NCBI GenBank assembly: GCA_037974665.1
Contig: CM075767.1
Span: 17,190,840 to 17,254,839, forward strand
From: Ehretia macrophylla
Lineage: Eukaryota; Streptophyta; Magnoliopsida; Boraginales; Ehretiaceae
Direction: 5' to 3'
DNA length: 64,000 nt
Of this stretch, positions 11,457 through 21,800 are shown piece by piece (position 1 is the first letter of the stretch; every line of letters begins with the position of its first letter). The notes beneath the pieces are model-generated. The model had not been told where the DNA came from, searched no databases, and worked only from the letters and a program-made list of their open reading frames with translations. The translations under genes were made by a program, and so were the position numbers.

Positions 11457-11786
11457 TTAAAAAGTCATGGGATTATATACTAAAATTAATTGATATTGGG
11501 TGAAATAGTCCAGGATCTTATATGGTGAATTTAGAGTTGGTAATTTTTTGATGTGAGAGTAATATATATTTCAACAAACGAGTATTCAGTGAGAGCAAAA
11601 TGAAATCAAAGAGATTAGTCACACGTGAATGAATGCGATTGGACTAAGGGTCCAACTCTGATATCATATTAAGAATCATGAGATTTATCGTAAAATCAAT
11701 TGGTGTTAAGTAAAGTAACCCAAAATCTTATATAATAGATTTAGAATTGGTGATTTTTTGATGTACGAAAAATGTATATTCCAACA
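11457..11786 (-). mobile_element. TRIM-like mini LTR element
   Basis: Two related direct repeats of about 120 bp (11457-11576 and 11669-11786), each ending CAACA on the plus strand (TGTTG on the minus strand), flank a 92-bp centre. Next to the second repeat lies CTCTGATATCATA, one base off the complement of the tRNA-Met-type primer site TGGTATCAGAG. Small size, no coding, LTR-like repeats and a PBS fit a terminal-repeat retrotransposon in miniature on the minus strand. It is absent from the homologous A2 upstream region. A clean TSD was not found. Confidence 0.55.
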
Positions 11787-12514
11787 TTCATATTTTTAAG
11801 AAACTGTTTTTTATCCCATTCTCATTTAAATTTTACTTCTATTCTGGATGACTTTTGGGTTAGATTTTCATCCAAATTCAAGTTCACTCGTTTCACACTT
11901 TGTACTTACTTCTTGCTTTACAAAAAAACACTTTACATCTTACACACGTAACTACGTAAAGTTGTCCACGAGCAACAGGTTTTGAGTACTCAAGTATTGT
12001 GGACGAATCATTACACGCAAACGCTTTGGTTTTGTATCAAAATGGTAATATGGTAAAAGTTAAGAGGAACAAAGTTTAGCCATTTTAATACTTTGCTCTA
12101 TCAGTGCAGGCAATCGGTCAGTTGATTTTAAAGTCCAAAAGCAGCAACTAGAGGTAAGAATTCTCTCGTAATTTTATAATGTTATGAAGGAGATTGTAAT
12201 AGTAAAACGATACTATAATTTCTCAAAAAAAAAAAAGATAAAATTATTCGAGATAAATTCACCATATTTAATAGTTGAAATAATTTTATTATAATTATAT
12301 AATCACTATACCTTCATTGGTTTCCTCGTAAAGTTAGGGTCCAAATACAGAGAGGAGAAAGCGTATAGAAGTTGGTAGAAGCTAAATTTTAGCTTAATGC
12401 TCATGTAAAAACGAGGTTATGGGTAGATGCTCAAAATTAGAGGTTTTTTTAATAAAGCGAAAAGTAGCAGACAAGGCTAGTGCAAATTGAATAGTCATGA
12501 CTCATTTTACAGAT

Positions 12515-12701
12515 GAAAAACTTTTCAAAAAGTCTGATTGAGTCATGACTCATTTTATAGATGAAATTTTTTTTAAAAAGTTTGACTGACTAGTACTTTT
12601 CGACTCACAATGAATGGTCTCCATATGTGTTTGGCTTCAATATTTTATGTGTAAAAAACCTAATTAACTGGTCAGTCAGACTTTTTGAAAAGTTTTCCCA
12701 A
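12515..12701. mobile_element. MITE inserted in the A1 promoter
   Basis: 187 bp bounded by inverted sequences (AAAACTTTTCAAAAAGTC at the left, GACTTTTTGAAAAGTTTT at the right). It is flanked by ACAGAT at 12509-12514 and 12702-12707. The A2 promoter reads straight through the empty site (TTTTACAGATTGGATATG near 28585), which proves insertion. Its inner edge is about 78 bp upstream of the A1 TATA box. Confidence 0.85.
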
Positions 12702-12778
12702 ACAGATTGGATATGCGTGTCCCTTTTTCTGGAATTTTCAAACTATCACATGGCAGAATATTCATTCAAATTAGCCCT

Positions 12779-12786
12779 TATAAATA
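12779..12786 (+). promoter_or_regulatory. TATA box of defensin A1
   Basis: TATAAATA, 98 bp upstream of the A1 ATG. In A2 the corresponding site is TATAATA after loss of a few bases. Confidence 0.75.
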
Positions 12787-12876
12787 CGCACACTTAGCAT
12801 GGCCTCATAGCAATTCATCTCTCTTTTACACACACATTTTACAGATTGTTTCACTCTCTCTTTTAGGCTTGCAAAG

Positions 12877-14016
12877 ATGGCACGCTCCTTGAGATTGTTT
12901 GCTACTGTGTTCCTCATGCTCATGCTTGTCATGTCCACTGGTAACTTTAAAATTTAATTTCTAGTTAATTAATGTGATATAAAATGAATTATCGTACATT
13001 TAAAACCGTGCTATGTTTTCTTTTTCTTTTTTTTTTGGGCTAAGTAAATTACGTTAGTTTCTGGTCTCTCCTTTTTTTAATATAATATCATTCATATGTC
13101 AATGATGATGCTGTACATACTGCCTTAATATTGTTACACTTATATCAGTAATTAACTATCTACGGAATTTCGGAATCATCTTAAAAAAAATGTCTTGTAA
13201 AACACATAAATTGAGTTCTTGTAGACCCTAAAAATCCGTAATTAAAATTTCACTTCTTTCACCTTATAATTCCTTTATTTTTGGGACCACTAGCAACCAG
13301 TCAAATCAAAGAATTCAACGGCTAATTGAAGGTAAGATCGTATGAGTATATATAGAGACCTAGAAGGCTCTATAGGGCTCCCTATATATAGATCTCTGGG
13401 CGCAGGCTCAATTTCCGCCCCAAGAGCTAGAGGATTTATGTCTATCTTTCTTTCATATCTCGCGTGTTAATTCGTTATCTCCCTTAATGTGTGATAACGA
13501 TTAGTTCCCGTGCCTTACTTTGGCCCCCCCTCCCTTTACGGGTCACGACTGAGGGGACTCCCCATGTGTGCTTCCCGTTAGTTGGGTTGCGACCTAGGAA
13601 GTTGCACGTCCCACGACTCTGTGGCCTTTGTTTGATCTAATTACATTGATGCTAGCTCGATCTTCTGAGTGTGAACCAATACTTATTTTTTTCTCTATAG
13701 ATCTCATTGGAAAACTATCAATTCCATAATGCTTGAACTTAAACCAATCAAATTATTTTGTTCAACGATAACATGCTAAACAACCTAGCACTTGTTAGTA
13801 CGTGCTACAAATTAGCCATGCTCATATTTTTTTTATTTGCTTATAGAGATGGGACCAATGGTTGCTGAGGCCAGGACATGTGAGTCACAAAGCCACCGCT
13901 TCAAGGGAGTTTGTGTGAGGAAAGCGAATTGTGCTGCTGTCTGCCAGACTGAGGGCTTCCATGGTGGCCACTGCAGGGGCTTCCGTCGCCGATGTTTTTG
14001 CACCAAGCATTGTTGA
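12877..14016 (+). CDS. Plant defensin A1 (complete, two exons)
   Basis: Exon 1 is 12877-12940 (21 codons plus one base; donor GTAACT) and exon 2 is 13847-14016 (acceptor TTATAG), a phase-1 intron of 906 bp. The product is 77 residues. The N-terminus [20 protein letters not shown] is a hydrophobic secretion signal, GPMVAEA precedes the expected cleavage point, and the 47-residue mature peptide starts [10 protein letters not shown]. Cysteines at mature positions 3, 14, 20, 24, 34, 41, 43 and 47 match the plant defensin CS-alpha-beta fold; the gamma-core is [11 protein letters not shown]. Members are secreted antifungal or antibacterial peptides acting on microbial membranes. The TATA box lies 98 bp upstream and AATAAA at 14110-14115. 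Start choice follows the signal peptide and agreement with A2. Confidence 0.95.
13290..13680. other. GC-richer block inside the A1 intron
   Basis: Within the AT-rich intron, about 390 bp is clearly richer in G/C. It contains a short hairpin (CTCTATAGGG facing CCCTATATATAG near 13370-13400) and a C-run. The same block is in the A2 intron (about 29160-29550), so it predates the duplication. I see no open frame or element ends; it may be an old mobile-element insertion. Confidence 0.5.
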
Positions 14017-14109
14017 TTTTATATTTGTGATTCGCACCTTATGAAACTCTCTAGCTATCAGTATGTTGCGTTACTTGTCATGGCTTGTATCCCATTGTGT
14101 GCCTTAAAA

Positions 14110-14115
14110 AATAAA
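14110..14115 (+). terminator. Polyadenylation signal of A1
   Basis: AATAAA 94 bp after the A1 stop; the same signal follows A2 at 29985-29990. Confidence 0.55.
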
Positions 14116-14259
14116 CAAACGACCCTTTTAGATGAAGGGCGTTTCATTTTGTGATTGAGGGTTGTTATTAAAAGTTATTTGTACGACTTTAATTTTGCTG
14201 TTACTCTTATTATATCAGTTTATAATAACTTTAGTTCATGATTACGAGTTTACAACCAT

Positions 14260-14339
14260 TATGAATTTAAATATTTTAAAGTTAATTAAACTCGATACAC
14301 ATGAATTTAAATATTTTAAAGTTAATTAAACTCGATACA
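14260..14339 (+). repeat. Tandem 40-bp duplication downstream of A1
   Basis: Two adjacent copies of a 40-bp unit beginning ATGAATTTAAATATTTTAAA. The homologous place downstream of A2 (about 30246-30290) has one copy. Confidence 0.85.
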
Positions 14340-14899
14340 TTGACATAAGGGACTTTCACAAGCCTTAGAGCAAAAAAGACCATAAAAATTATCAATTTCA
14401 AATAAAAAAAAAACCTTTAAACCTCAATTGGACATATGTCTCTTTACGCCTCTAGCTAGAAGGCTTTACATCTTTATGGGATGACCAACCACCTTCCGAC
14501 ATAAAAAGCCTTTATTCTTTATATCTCGAGATTTATTAAATGAACAATTGTTCACAAACCTTTGCGCTTTATGCTTCTAGATCGAAAACATTTTGGAGCG
14601 ACACCTTTTTCATGTAAAAATTACAAAGTAAACTCAGTTTAATTACGTGGAAATTCAATAAGCTTTATAATCATTCTTCAAACATTACCTTCTAAAAATA
14701 GCACGCATTACTATATCACCTTTCTTAGATGTCATATTCAAATGAATTTCTACTTGAGTAAAACTCAGATGGTGTGAGCCCGACTATAATTAAAGATGTC
14801 ATAAATTCTGACTACCTTAAACCCAATAGTTTTTTTCTTAGATTACAGTTTGCTAGCAACCAAGAAAAGAAATACAATCACATCACTGCCTCGTTTTTC

Positions 14900-15523
14900 T
14901 GTAGGAATCTTGATGTTGGTGAATGAAAATATTTTATTGCAAGGAATCTTGAAACAATGTAAAAATTCAGCATACTTGCAATACATCAAAAATTGTGCAG
15001 CAGGCTTTATCAATTTCCGTGGAGCATGCTTGCCTCAAAGTTTGAGTTTTGATTAATATATTAATTTTTTATTCTATCAGAATATTTTGGCAATGATGTC
15101 TTCCATTAAGAATTGGTTATAAATAGTTGTGTATGTTTGCTAAAACAGAAAAAATAAGAACGAAAAATTGAGCAAGCAGAACAAATATTTTTATTTTATC
15201 ATTGTGTCCAATAAAGAGAGTTTGTCATATTCAGTTCGATAGTTTCGTAGTTTGGTGTGCTTCTACTACGAAGAAAATATCGTTGTATCCTGGGAGGGTT
15301 GCGTCAATCAACCGAAAGCATTGTAGCGGGACGTTAAAGTCTTAAAGACATCAAGTCTAACTCGAGCCTCGATATCATCTGTATTTGGTTTATTTCTACA
15401 TCTTTAAATTTTAATACTATTAATTTTACATTATGTTATTTTAATCTTTATTGTATATCTTGTATTTTTATTTACAGCACTTTTCTCATTTTAATTTGTT
15501 CTACAATATGTATAAGTCCAACA
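14900..15523 (+). repeat. 5' LTR of Copia-1
   Basis: 624 bp, same length as the 3' LTR and starting and ending with the same bases. It contains TATAAATAG near 15119 as a likely promoter. Confidence 0.95.
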
Positions 15524-15767
15524 ATCTTAAGACTTTAAAGCGGTATAATTCCTTTAATGTGATTCTGTGAAGTATAACAAACTGGAAAATAAATTACGTT
15601 CCCATATACCTCTTAATTTTCTGAAGTTAATGGTGAAAATTTCATCAAATTTGGACTTAAAATGAGAAAGATATGAATTTTTAAGGACCTAATCTTAAAC
15701 TGTATAATACCGCTTGCACACTTGTTTCTTTGTTATCGTTTTCTTGTTGCTACAGTACGTTAACTTT

Positions 15768-15927
15768 GCATTATAATATAGTTGTAGATTATATTATATC
15801 ATATTAGTTATATTATATTATATTAGTTGTAATTTTTAAATACTGTAGCATTATAATATAGTTGTAGATTATATTATATCATATTAGTTATATTATATTA
15901 TATTAGTTGTAATTTTTAAATACTGTA
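15768..15927. repeat. Two 80-bp tandem repeats in the Copia-1 leader
   Basis: Two copies, identical by eye, of an 80-bp unit beginning GCATTATAATATAGTTGTAG, followed by a shorter degenerate third copy (about 15947-16010). Located between the 5' LTR and gag. Confidence 0.9.
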
Positions 15928-16260
15928 GCATTAGTTGCAGTAGTTTGCATTATAATATATGTATATTATATTATTGTAGATTATATTATATTATATTAGT
16001 TGTAGTTTTTTTTTTTCTTACTGCATGCACAGTACGTTTGCTGAAAGCAGAACACAAAATTCTAATCATTCTTGTTGCTACATTGGTTTGATCCCAGGAC
16101 CTTCAAGCTACTAATGAGAAGAGTCTACCACTAAATCAAATGTTACTTCTTGGTTCTTAAGTGACAAAATAATTTATTAGTACATTGTTTTTAACTGAAT
16201 CGAGAAAAGTAAATTTGAGTAATTATTTTACTTATTTTGTTTGGACTACTTACTTGACAG

Positions 16261-16263
<3 letters not shown>

Positions 16264-16327
<64 letters not shown>
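16264..16327. repeat. (AT)n microsatellite in the Copia-1 leader
   Basis: More than 60 bases of pure alternating A/T about 170 bp before the gag start. Confidence 0.97.
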
Positions 16328-16330
<3 letters not shown>

Positions 16331-16496
16331 GACTGTGAGATTTAATATTTCTTTTAAGTTTGTATCAGAAGTATTATTTCTTTAATGGTTACTTTAAAAT
16401 TAATTTTGGTGTTAAGTTATTTTGTGACTAACTTGATTTTTGTGTAGTGCAGCGTGTATAAACATATATTTGGACTTAATATAAATAATATTAATC

Positions 16497-17444
16497 ATGA
16501 ATACTGAAACTGAAAATTTGAATTATGGACAATCATTTGGACCTAACAACCCAAACGTGCCCTTGACTGGAAGTGGATCAACCGGTGGATCTGCAGGAAA
16601 TGAAAATGTACCTTTGGCTAGGCCATCGGTGACTGTTGCTTCGGCTGTGCCATTTGTGGTGTCAACTCCTGTTGGACATGGCGATAGGCCAGAAAAGTTC
16701 AACGGGAGGGATTTTAAGAGGTGGTAACAGAAAATGTTGTTCTACTTGACCACCTTGAATTTTGCTCGATTTTTGAAAAAAGATGCACCACAGTTGGGTG
16801 ACGATCTTGATATGTAGACTGTTGCTGCTGTTGATGCTTGGAAGCATGTATACTTCCTTTGCAAAAACTATATCCTCAACGGGTTGGACAATACGTTGTA
16901 TAACGTCTACAGCCCAATGACAACTGCTAAGGCACTGTGGGAATCTTTAGAGAAGAAGTATAAAACGGAGGATGCGGGCACAAAGAAATTCGTTGTGGCC
17001 AGATTCCTTGACTTCAAAATGGTAGATTCCAAGCCTCTGATGCTGCAAGTAGATGAGTATCAGGTACTCATTCATGAGTGTCATGCAGAAGGTATAAATA
17101 TAGGAGAACGTTTTGAATCTGGTGCACTTATTGAGAAGTTGCCTCCCAACTGTAAAGACTTCAAGAGTTATTTAAGGCATAAGCGAAAGGAGATGACTCT
17201 TGAAGATCTAGTTCTGGGATTGAGGATTGAAGCAGACAACCGCAAATCTGAGAAAAGAGTTGGTTTTCCGCCTTTGGAATCAAAGGTTAATGTGGTTGAG
17301 CATGGTCCGAGCAACAAAAAGAGAAAGTTCTCAAACCAAAGTCAAAAAATGGGAGAACAAAAGAAGCAGCAGTTCGGTGGGAACTGCTTTGTCTATGACA
17401 AGCCGAGGCACAAAGCAAGAGACTTTAGGCACCGCAAGAACTAG
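16497..17444 (+). pseudogene. Copia-1 gag
   Basis: One reading frame from ATG 16497 is broken by TAA at 16725 (just after FKRW, where relatives continue with Gln), TAG at 16816 and TAG at 17442. It encodes a typical plant copia Gag: a Gly/Ser/Asn-rich start, then a conserved core (MTTAKALWESLEKKY, FLDFKMVDSKPLMLQVDEY). The zinc knuckle near 17385 reads CFVYDKPRHKARDF, so two of the CCHC cysteines are replaced (Cys to Tyr and Cys to Phe). Nucleic-acid binding would be lost. Confidence 0.9.
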
Positions 17445-17480
17445 GGCAATCTGAAGAAGAGAAAAGCTCAGGCAAATGCT

Positions 17481-20400
17481 GTGGAAGATTTGGGCAATGA
17501 TCTCTCTGACATCAATCTGTCAGCTGTCGTGTCAGAAGTCAATCTAGTGGGGAATCCAAAGCAATGGTGGGTGGACATTTGGGCTATTAAGCATGTTTGC
17601 TTTGATATGAGAATGTTAACTACCTATCAAACTATTTCTGAAACCCTTTACATGGGTAACTCCGCCACTTCAAATGTGGAAGGAACTGGGAAGGTAATCT
17701 TGAAGTTTACCTCTAGAAAGGAGTTGACACTCAACAATGTACTGCATGTCCCAGACATCCGGAAGAATTTGGTTTCTAGATCCTTGTTGAGTAAGAACGG
17801 ATTCAAATTGGTGTTTGAGTCTGGTCAGTTTGTGTTAATCAAATTTGGAATGTTTGTAGGCAAAGGCTATGAATGTGATGGCTTATTTTAGCTCAATGTA
17901 ATGACTATTGCCCAAACTATTGTAAAGACTGATGAGCCTACTAAATTTGGTATGAATAAGAATAAGTCTGTTGCTTATGTTTTGGATTCTCCTAATTTAT
18001 GGCATGATAGATTAGGACATGTGAATTTTGATTCTTTGCATAAATTGATCAATTTAGGTCTAATACCTAAAGCTGATTGGAACATAAATAAAAAATGTGA
18101 AGTATGCGTATAATCAAAATTAACGAGAACTTCTTTTAAATCAGTAGAAAGAAGTTCAGAACCTCTGGATTTAATTCACAGTGATATTTGTGATTTAAAA
18201 TTTGTGCAAACTAGAGGTGGGAAAAAGTATTTTATTACTTTTATTGATAATTGCACAAGATATTGTTATGTTTATCTACTCAAAGGCAAAGATGAGGCTT
18301 TGAAAGTATTTAAACTATACAAAAATGAGGTAGAAAATCAACTCGGTAAAAGGATTAAGATGTTGAGAAGTGATAGAGGAGGAGAATATGTATATCCCTT
18401 TAAGGAATATTATGCTGAACATGGAATTGTTCATCAAACGACAGCTTCTTACTCTCCTCAACAGAATGGTATTGCTGAACGCAAAAACCGAACTCTTAAA
18501 GAGATGATGAATGCCTTGTTGATCAATTCGGGTTTACCTCAGAACTTGTGGGGGAAGGCAATATTAACTACGAATCATATTCTTAATAAGGTATCCCACA
18601 AGAAATTAAGCAAGACACCTTATGAGTTGTGGAAAGGTCGACCACCTTCCTACAATTACTTAAGAGTGTGGGGGTGTCTAGCTAAGGTAGGAGTTCCAGC
18701 TCCTAAAATGGTCAAAATAGGACCAAAGACTGTGGATTGTATCTTCATTGGATATGCACACAATAGTGCTGCATACAGGTTTCTTGTGTATAAGTCAGAA
18801 ATAACTGATATACATGTTAATACAGTTATTGAATCAAGAATGCAAAATTTTTCGAAGAAAATTTCCTTGTAAAAATACGCAAGAATCAAGTTCTACGAAA
18901 AGAACATATGACGAAAGTCAAGAATTAGATATAGATGATAAGACTATATCTAAAGATATTGAAGATGAACCAAGACGTAGCAAGAGGGCTAGAACGTCTA
19001 AGTTTTTTAGTTCGGATTTTCTAACGTATTTGTTAGAAAATGAGTCTCGCACTTTTAATGAGGCAATGTTTACTCCTGAAGGTCCTTTACGGAGAGAGGT
19101 GGTAAACAGTGAAATTGAATCCATCATGCAAAATCATACATGGGAACTGGTGGATCTTCCTCCTGAAAATAAACCTTTAGGGTGTAAATGGATTTTTAAG
19201 AGGAAGTTGAAAGCTGATGGATCAATCGACAAATACAAGGCCAGACTTGTTATTAAGGGATATAGACAAAAGGAAGGTCTTGATTATTTCGATACATATT
19301 CACCAATCACGAGAATTACATCCATTCGGATGTTGATAGCTATTGCAACTATCAATAATCTTGAAATACATCAAATGGATATAAAAACAGCATTCTTAAA
19401 TGGAGATCTAGATGAAGAGATCTACATGGAACAACCTGAGGGGTTTGTAGTTCCTAAGAAAGAGAAAAAGGTTTGTAAGCTTGTAAAATCCCTTTACGGA
19501 CTAAAACAAGCGCCTAAACAATGGCATGAGAAATTTGATAAAGTCATGTTGACAAATGGCTTTAGGATTAATGAATGTGACAAGTGTGTCTATGTAAAAG
19601 GCACGGGTCAAGAATATGTCATTGTTTGTCTCTATGTAGACGATATGCTTATTATCGGGAGTAATGATAGTGTCATTAAGTCTACCAAGAAGATGTTATC
19701 TAGTAACTTTGATATGAAGGATATGGGTATGACAGATGTGATTCTGGGTATTAAAATTACTAGAACATTTGACGGACTAATCTTGTCTTAGTCCCATTAT
19801 ATAGAGAAAGTACTAGACAAGTTTAATAAAAATGATGCTAGTCTCGCAAAGACACCTATAGATACAAATGTACATCTTACCAAAAATACTGGTGAAAGAA
19901 TATCTCAATTAGAGTATTCAAGGATTATTGGTAGTTTGATGTACATTATGAATTGCACGAGGCCCGATATAGCATTAACTGTGAGCAAATTGAGCAGGTA
20001 TACGAGCAATCCAGGGAAAGACCACTGGGTAGTTATAATAAGAGTTCTAAGATATTTGAGATACACATTGAACTTTGGGCTGCACTATACCCGATATCCA
20101 GCTGTACTAGAGGGATACAGTGATGCCAACTGGATATCGGATACTAATGACTCCAAATCCACGAGTGGATACATTTTTACTTTGGGAGGAGCAGCCTTCT
20201 CTTGAAAATCCACAAAGCAAACATGTATAGCTAGATCCACGATGGAATCTGAGTTTATAGCTTTGGATAAAGCTGCAGAGGAAGCCGAATGGCTTCGACA
20301 GTTCTTAGAGGATATTCCAAACTGGCCCAAACCTGTGCCAGCTATCTACATACACTGCGATAGTCAATCTGCTATTGGAAAGGCACATAGTAGCATGTAC

Positions 20401-20595
20401 AATGGTAAGTCTAGACATATACGTCGTAGACATAATACCGTCAAACAATTGCTCTCTAATGAAGTTATCTCAATTGACTATGTGAAGTCAAAAGATAACT
20501 TTGCGGATCCGCTTACTAAAGGCTTGAACAGAGAGCAAGTTTACAAATCGTCGAGGAGAATGGGTCTAAAGCCTATGACTAAAGAGTCATCATAG
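17481..20595 (+). pseudogene. Copia-1 pol (protease, integrase, RT, RNase H)
   Basis: Same frame as gag up to about 18870, then a shift by +1. Protease: the active-site triplet is ruined ([10 protein letters not shown] where the family has DSGAT). Integrase: LWHDRLGHVNF and CEVC of the zinc-binding part, then catalytic D of [10 protein letters not shown] of SDRGGEY and E of [10 protein letters not shown] all present. RT: KARLVIKGYRQ, QMDIKTAFLNGDL, YGLKQAPKQWH and YVDDMLIIG are intact. RNase [24 protein letters not shown] and VKSKDNFADPLTKGL. Stops at 17889, 18111, 19789 and 20203 plus the frameshift make it non-functional. Confidence 0.93.
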
Positions 20596-21171
20596 TGGAA
20601 AACCCTACCTACGTGACAGGAGATCCCTGGAAGTAGGTTCAAAGGGAAAAACTGAGCTATGAATGATTCATCGGGAGTACTGTGGGGGTAATACTCCCAC
20701 CTATTCCTATGACGAGCAGACAGTGCTGCCTGCATGTGGTTTAGGATAAGCTATACTTTTAATGATACTTATATCTTAGAAAATCCAAGTGGGATATTAT
20801 AGGGTTACTCTTAATAAGTGATCACCTATGTGAGTAGGGAGTGGGTCGCTTCTACGAGAATCTCTAAGGCTGAATTCTCTAGAGTACTCATGAAACTGGG
20901 AGTTGTTCAGGGCCAAAACGAACACAACCGTGAGAACTGAAGTATGATTAAGAGGATACTGTGTAAGTTCTATTATATTGGTTTACACAAAAGCTGAACA
21001 GTTCAAGACAACGCGTTCACTGGTCAACAAGTAAATCCAATAGGTCTCACTACGGAATGTTCAAGGTCAAAAGCTACCTATCCGGAAGCAGTATCATTCT
21101 TATAAACTCTCTCTAGTGTCTGCATAGTGTCTTTACTATGTGCATTGTCTATTTCCATTCATGTGGGGGAT

Positions 21172-21795
21172 TGTAGGAATCTTGATGTTGGTGAATGAAA
21201 ATATTTTATTGCAAGGAATCTTGAAACAATGTAAAAGTTCAGCATGCTTGCAATACATCAAAAATTGTGCAGCAGGCTTTATCAATTTCTGTGGAGCATG
21301 CTTGCCTCAAAGTTTGAGTTTTGATTAATATATTAATTTTTTATTCTATCAGAATATTTTGGCAATGATGTCTCCCATTAAGAATTGGCTATAAATAGTT
21401 GTGTATGTTTGCTGAAACAGAAAGAACAAGAACGAAAAAATGAGCAAGCAGAACAAATATTTTCATTTTATCATTGTGTCCAATAGAGAGAGTTTGTCAT
21501 ATTCAGTTCGATAGTTTCGTAGTTTGGTGTGCTCCTATTACGAAGAAAATATCGTTGTATCCTGGGAGGCTTACGTCAATCAACCGAAAGTACCGTAGCG
21601 GGACGTTAAAGTCTTAAAGACATCAAGTCTAACTCGAGCCTCAATATCATCTGTATTTGGTTTATTTTTACATCCTTGAATTTTAATACTGTTAATTTTA
21701 CATTCTGTTATTTTAATATTTATTGTATATCTTGTATTTTTATTTACAGCACTTCTCTCATTTTAATTTGTCCTACAATATGTATAAATCCAACA
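21172..21795 (+). repeat. 3' LTR of Copia-1
   Basis: 624 bp after the GTGGGGGAT polypurine tract. Differences from the 5' LTR are mostly transitions scattered along its length. Confidence 0.95.
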
Positions 21796-21800
21796 TTTTC

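Larger units (their letters stand above)
14900..21795 (+). mobile_element. Copia-1: full-length Ty1/copia element (defective)
   Basis: Two 624-bp LTRs (14900-15523, 21172-21795) starting TGTAGGAATC and ending TCCAACA, flanked by the 5-bp target duplication TTTTC (14895-14899 and 21796-21800). The unit 2 paralog near 30870 is the empty site (TTTTTCTAGGAC). A polypurine tract (GTGGGGGAT) precedes the 3' LTR. The interior carries gag, protease, integrase, RT and RNase H in copia order, but with several stops and a frameshift. By eye the LTRs differ at about 28 positions (about 4.5%). No tRNA-Met-type primer site follows the 5' LTR, which is unusual. Confidence 0.95.
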
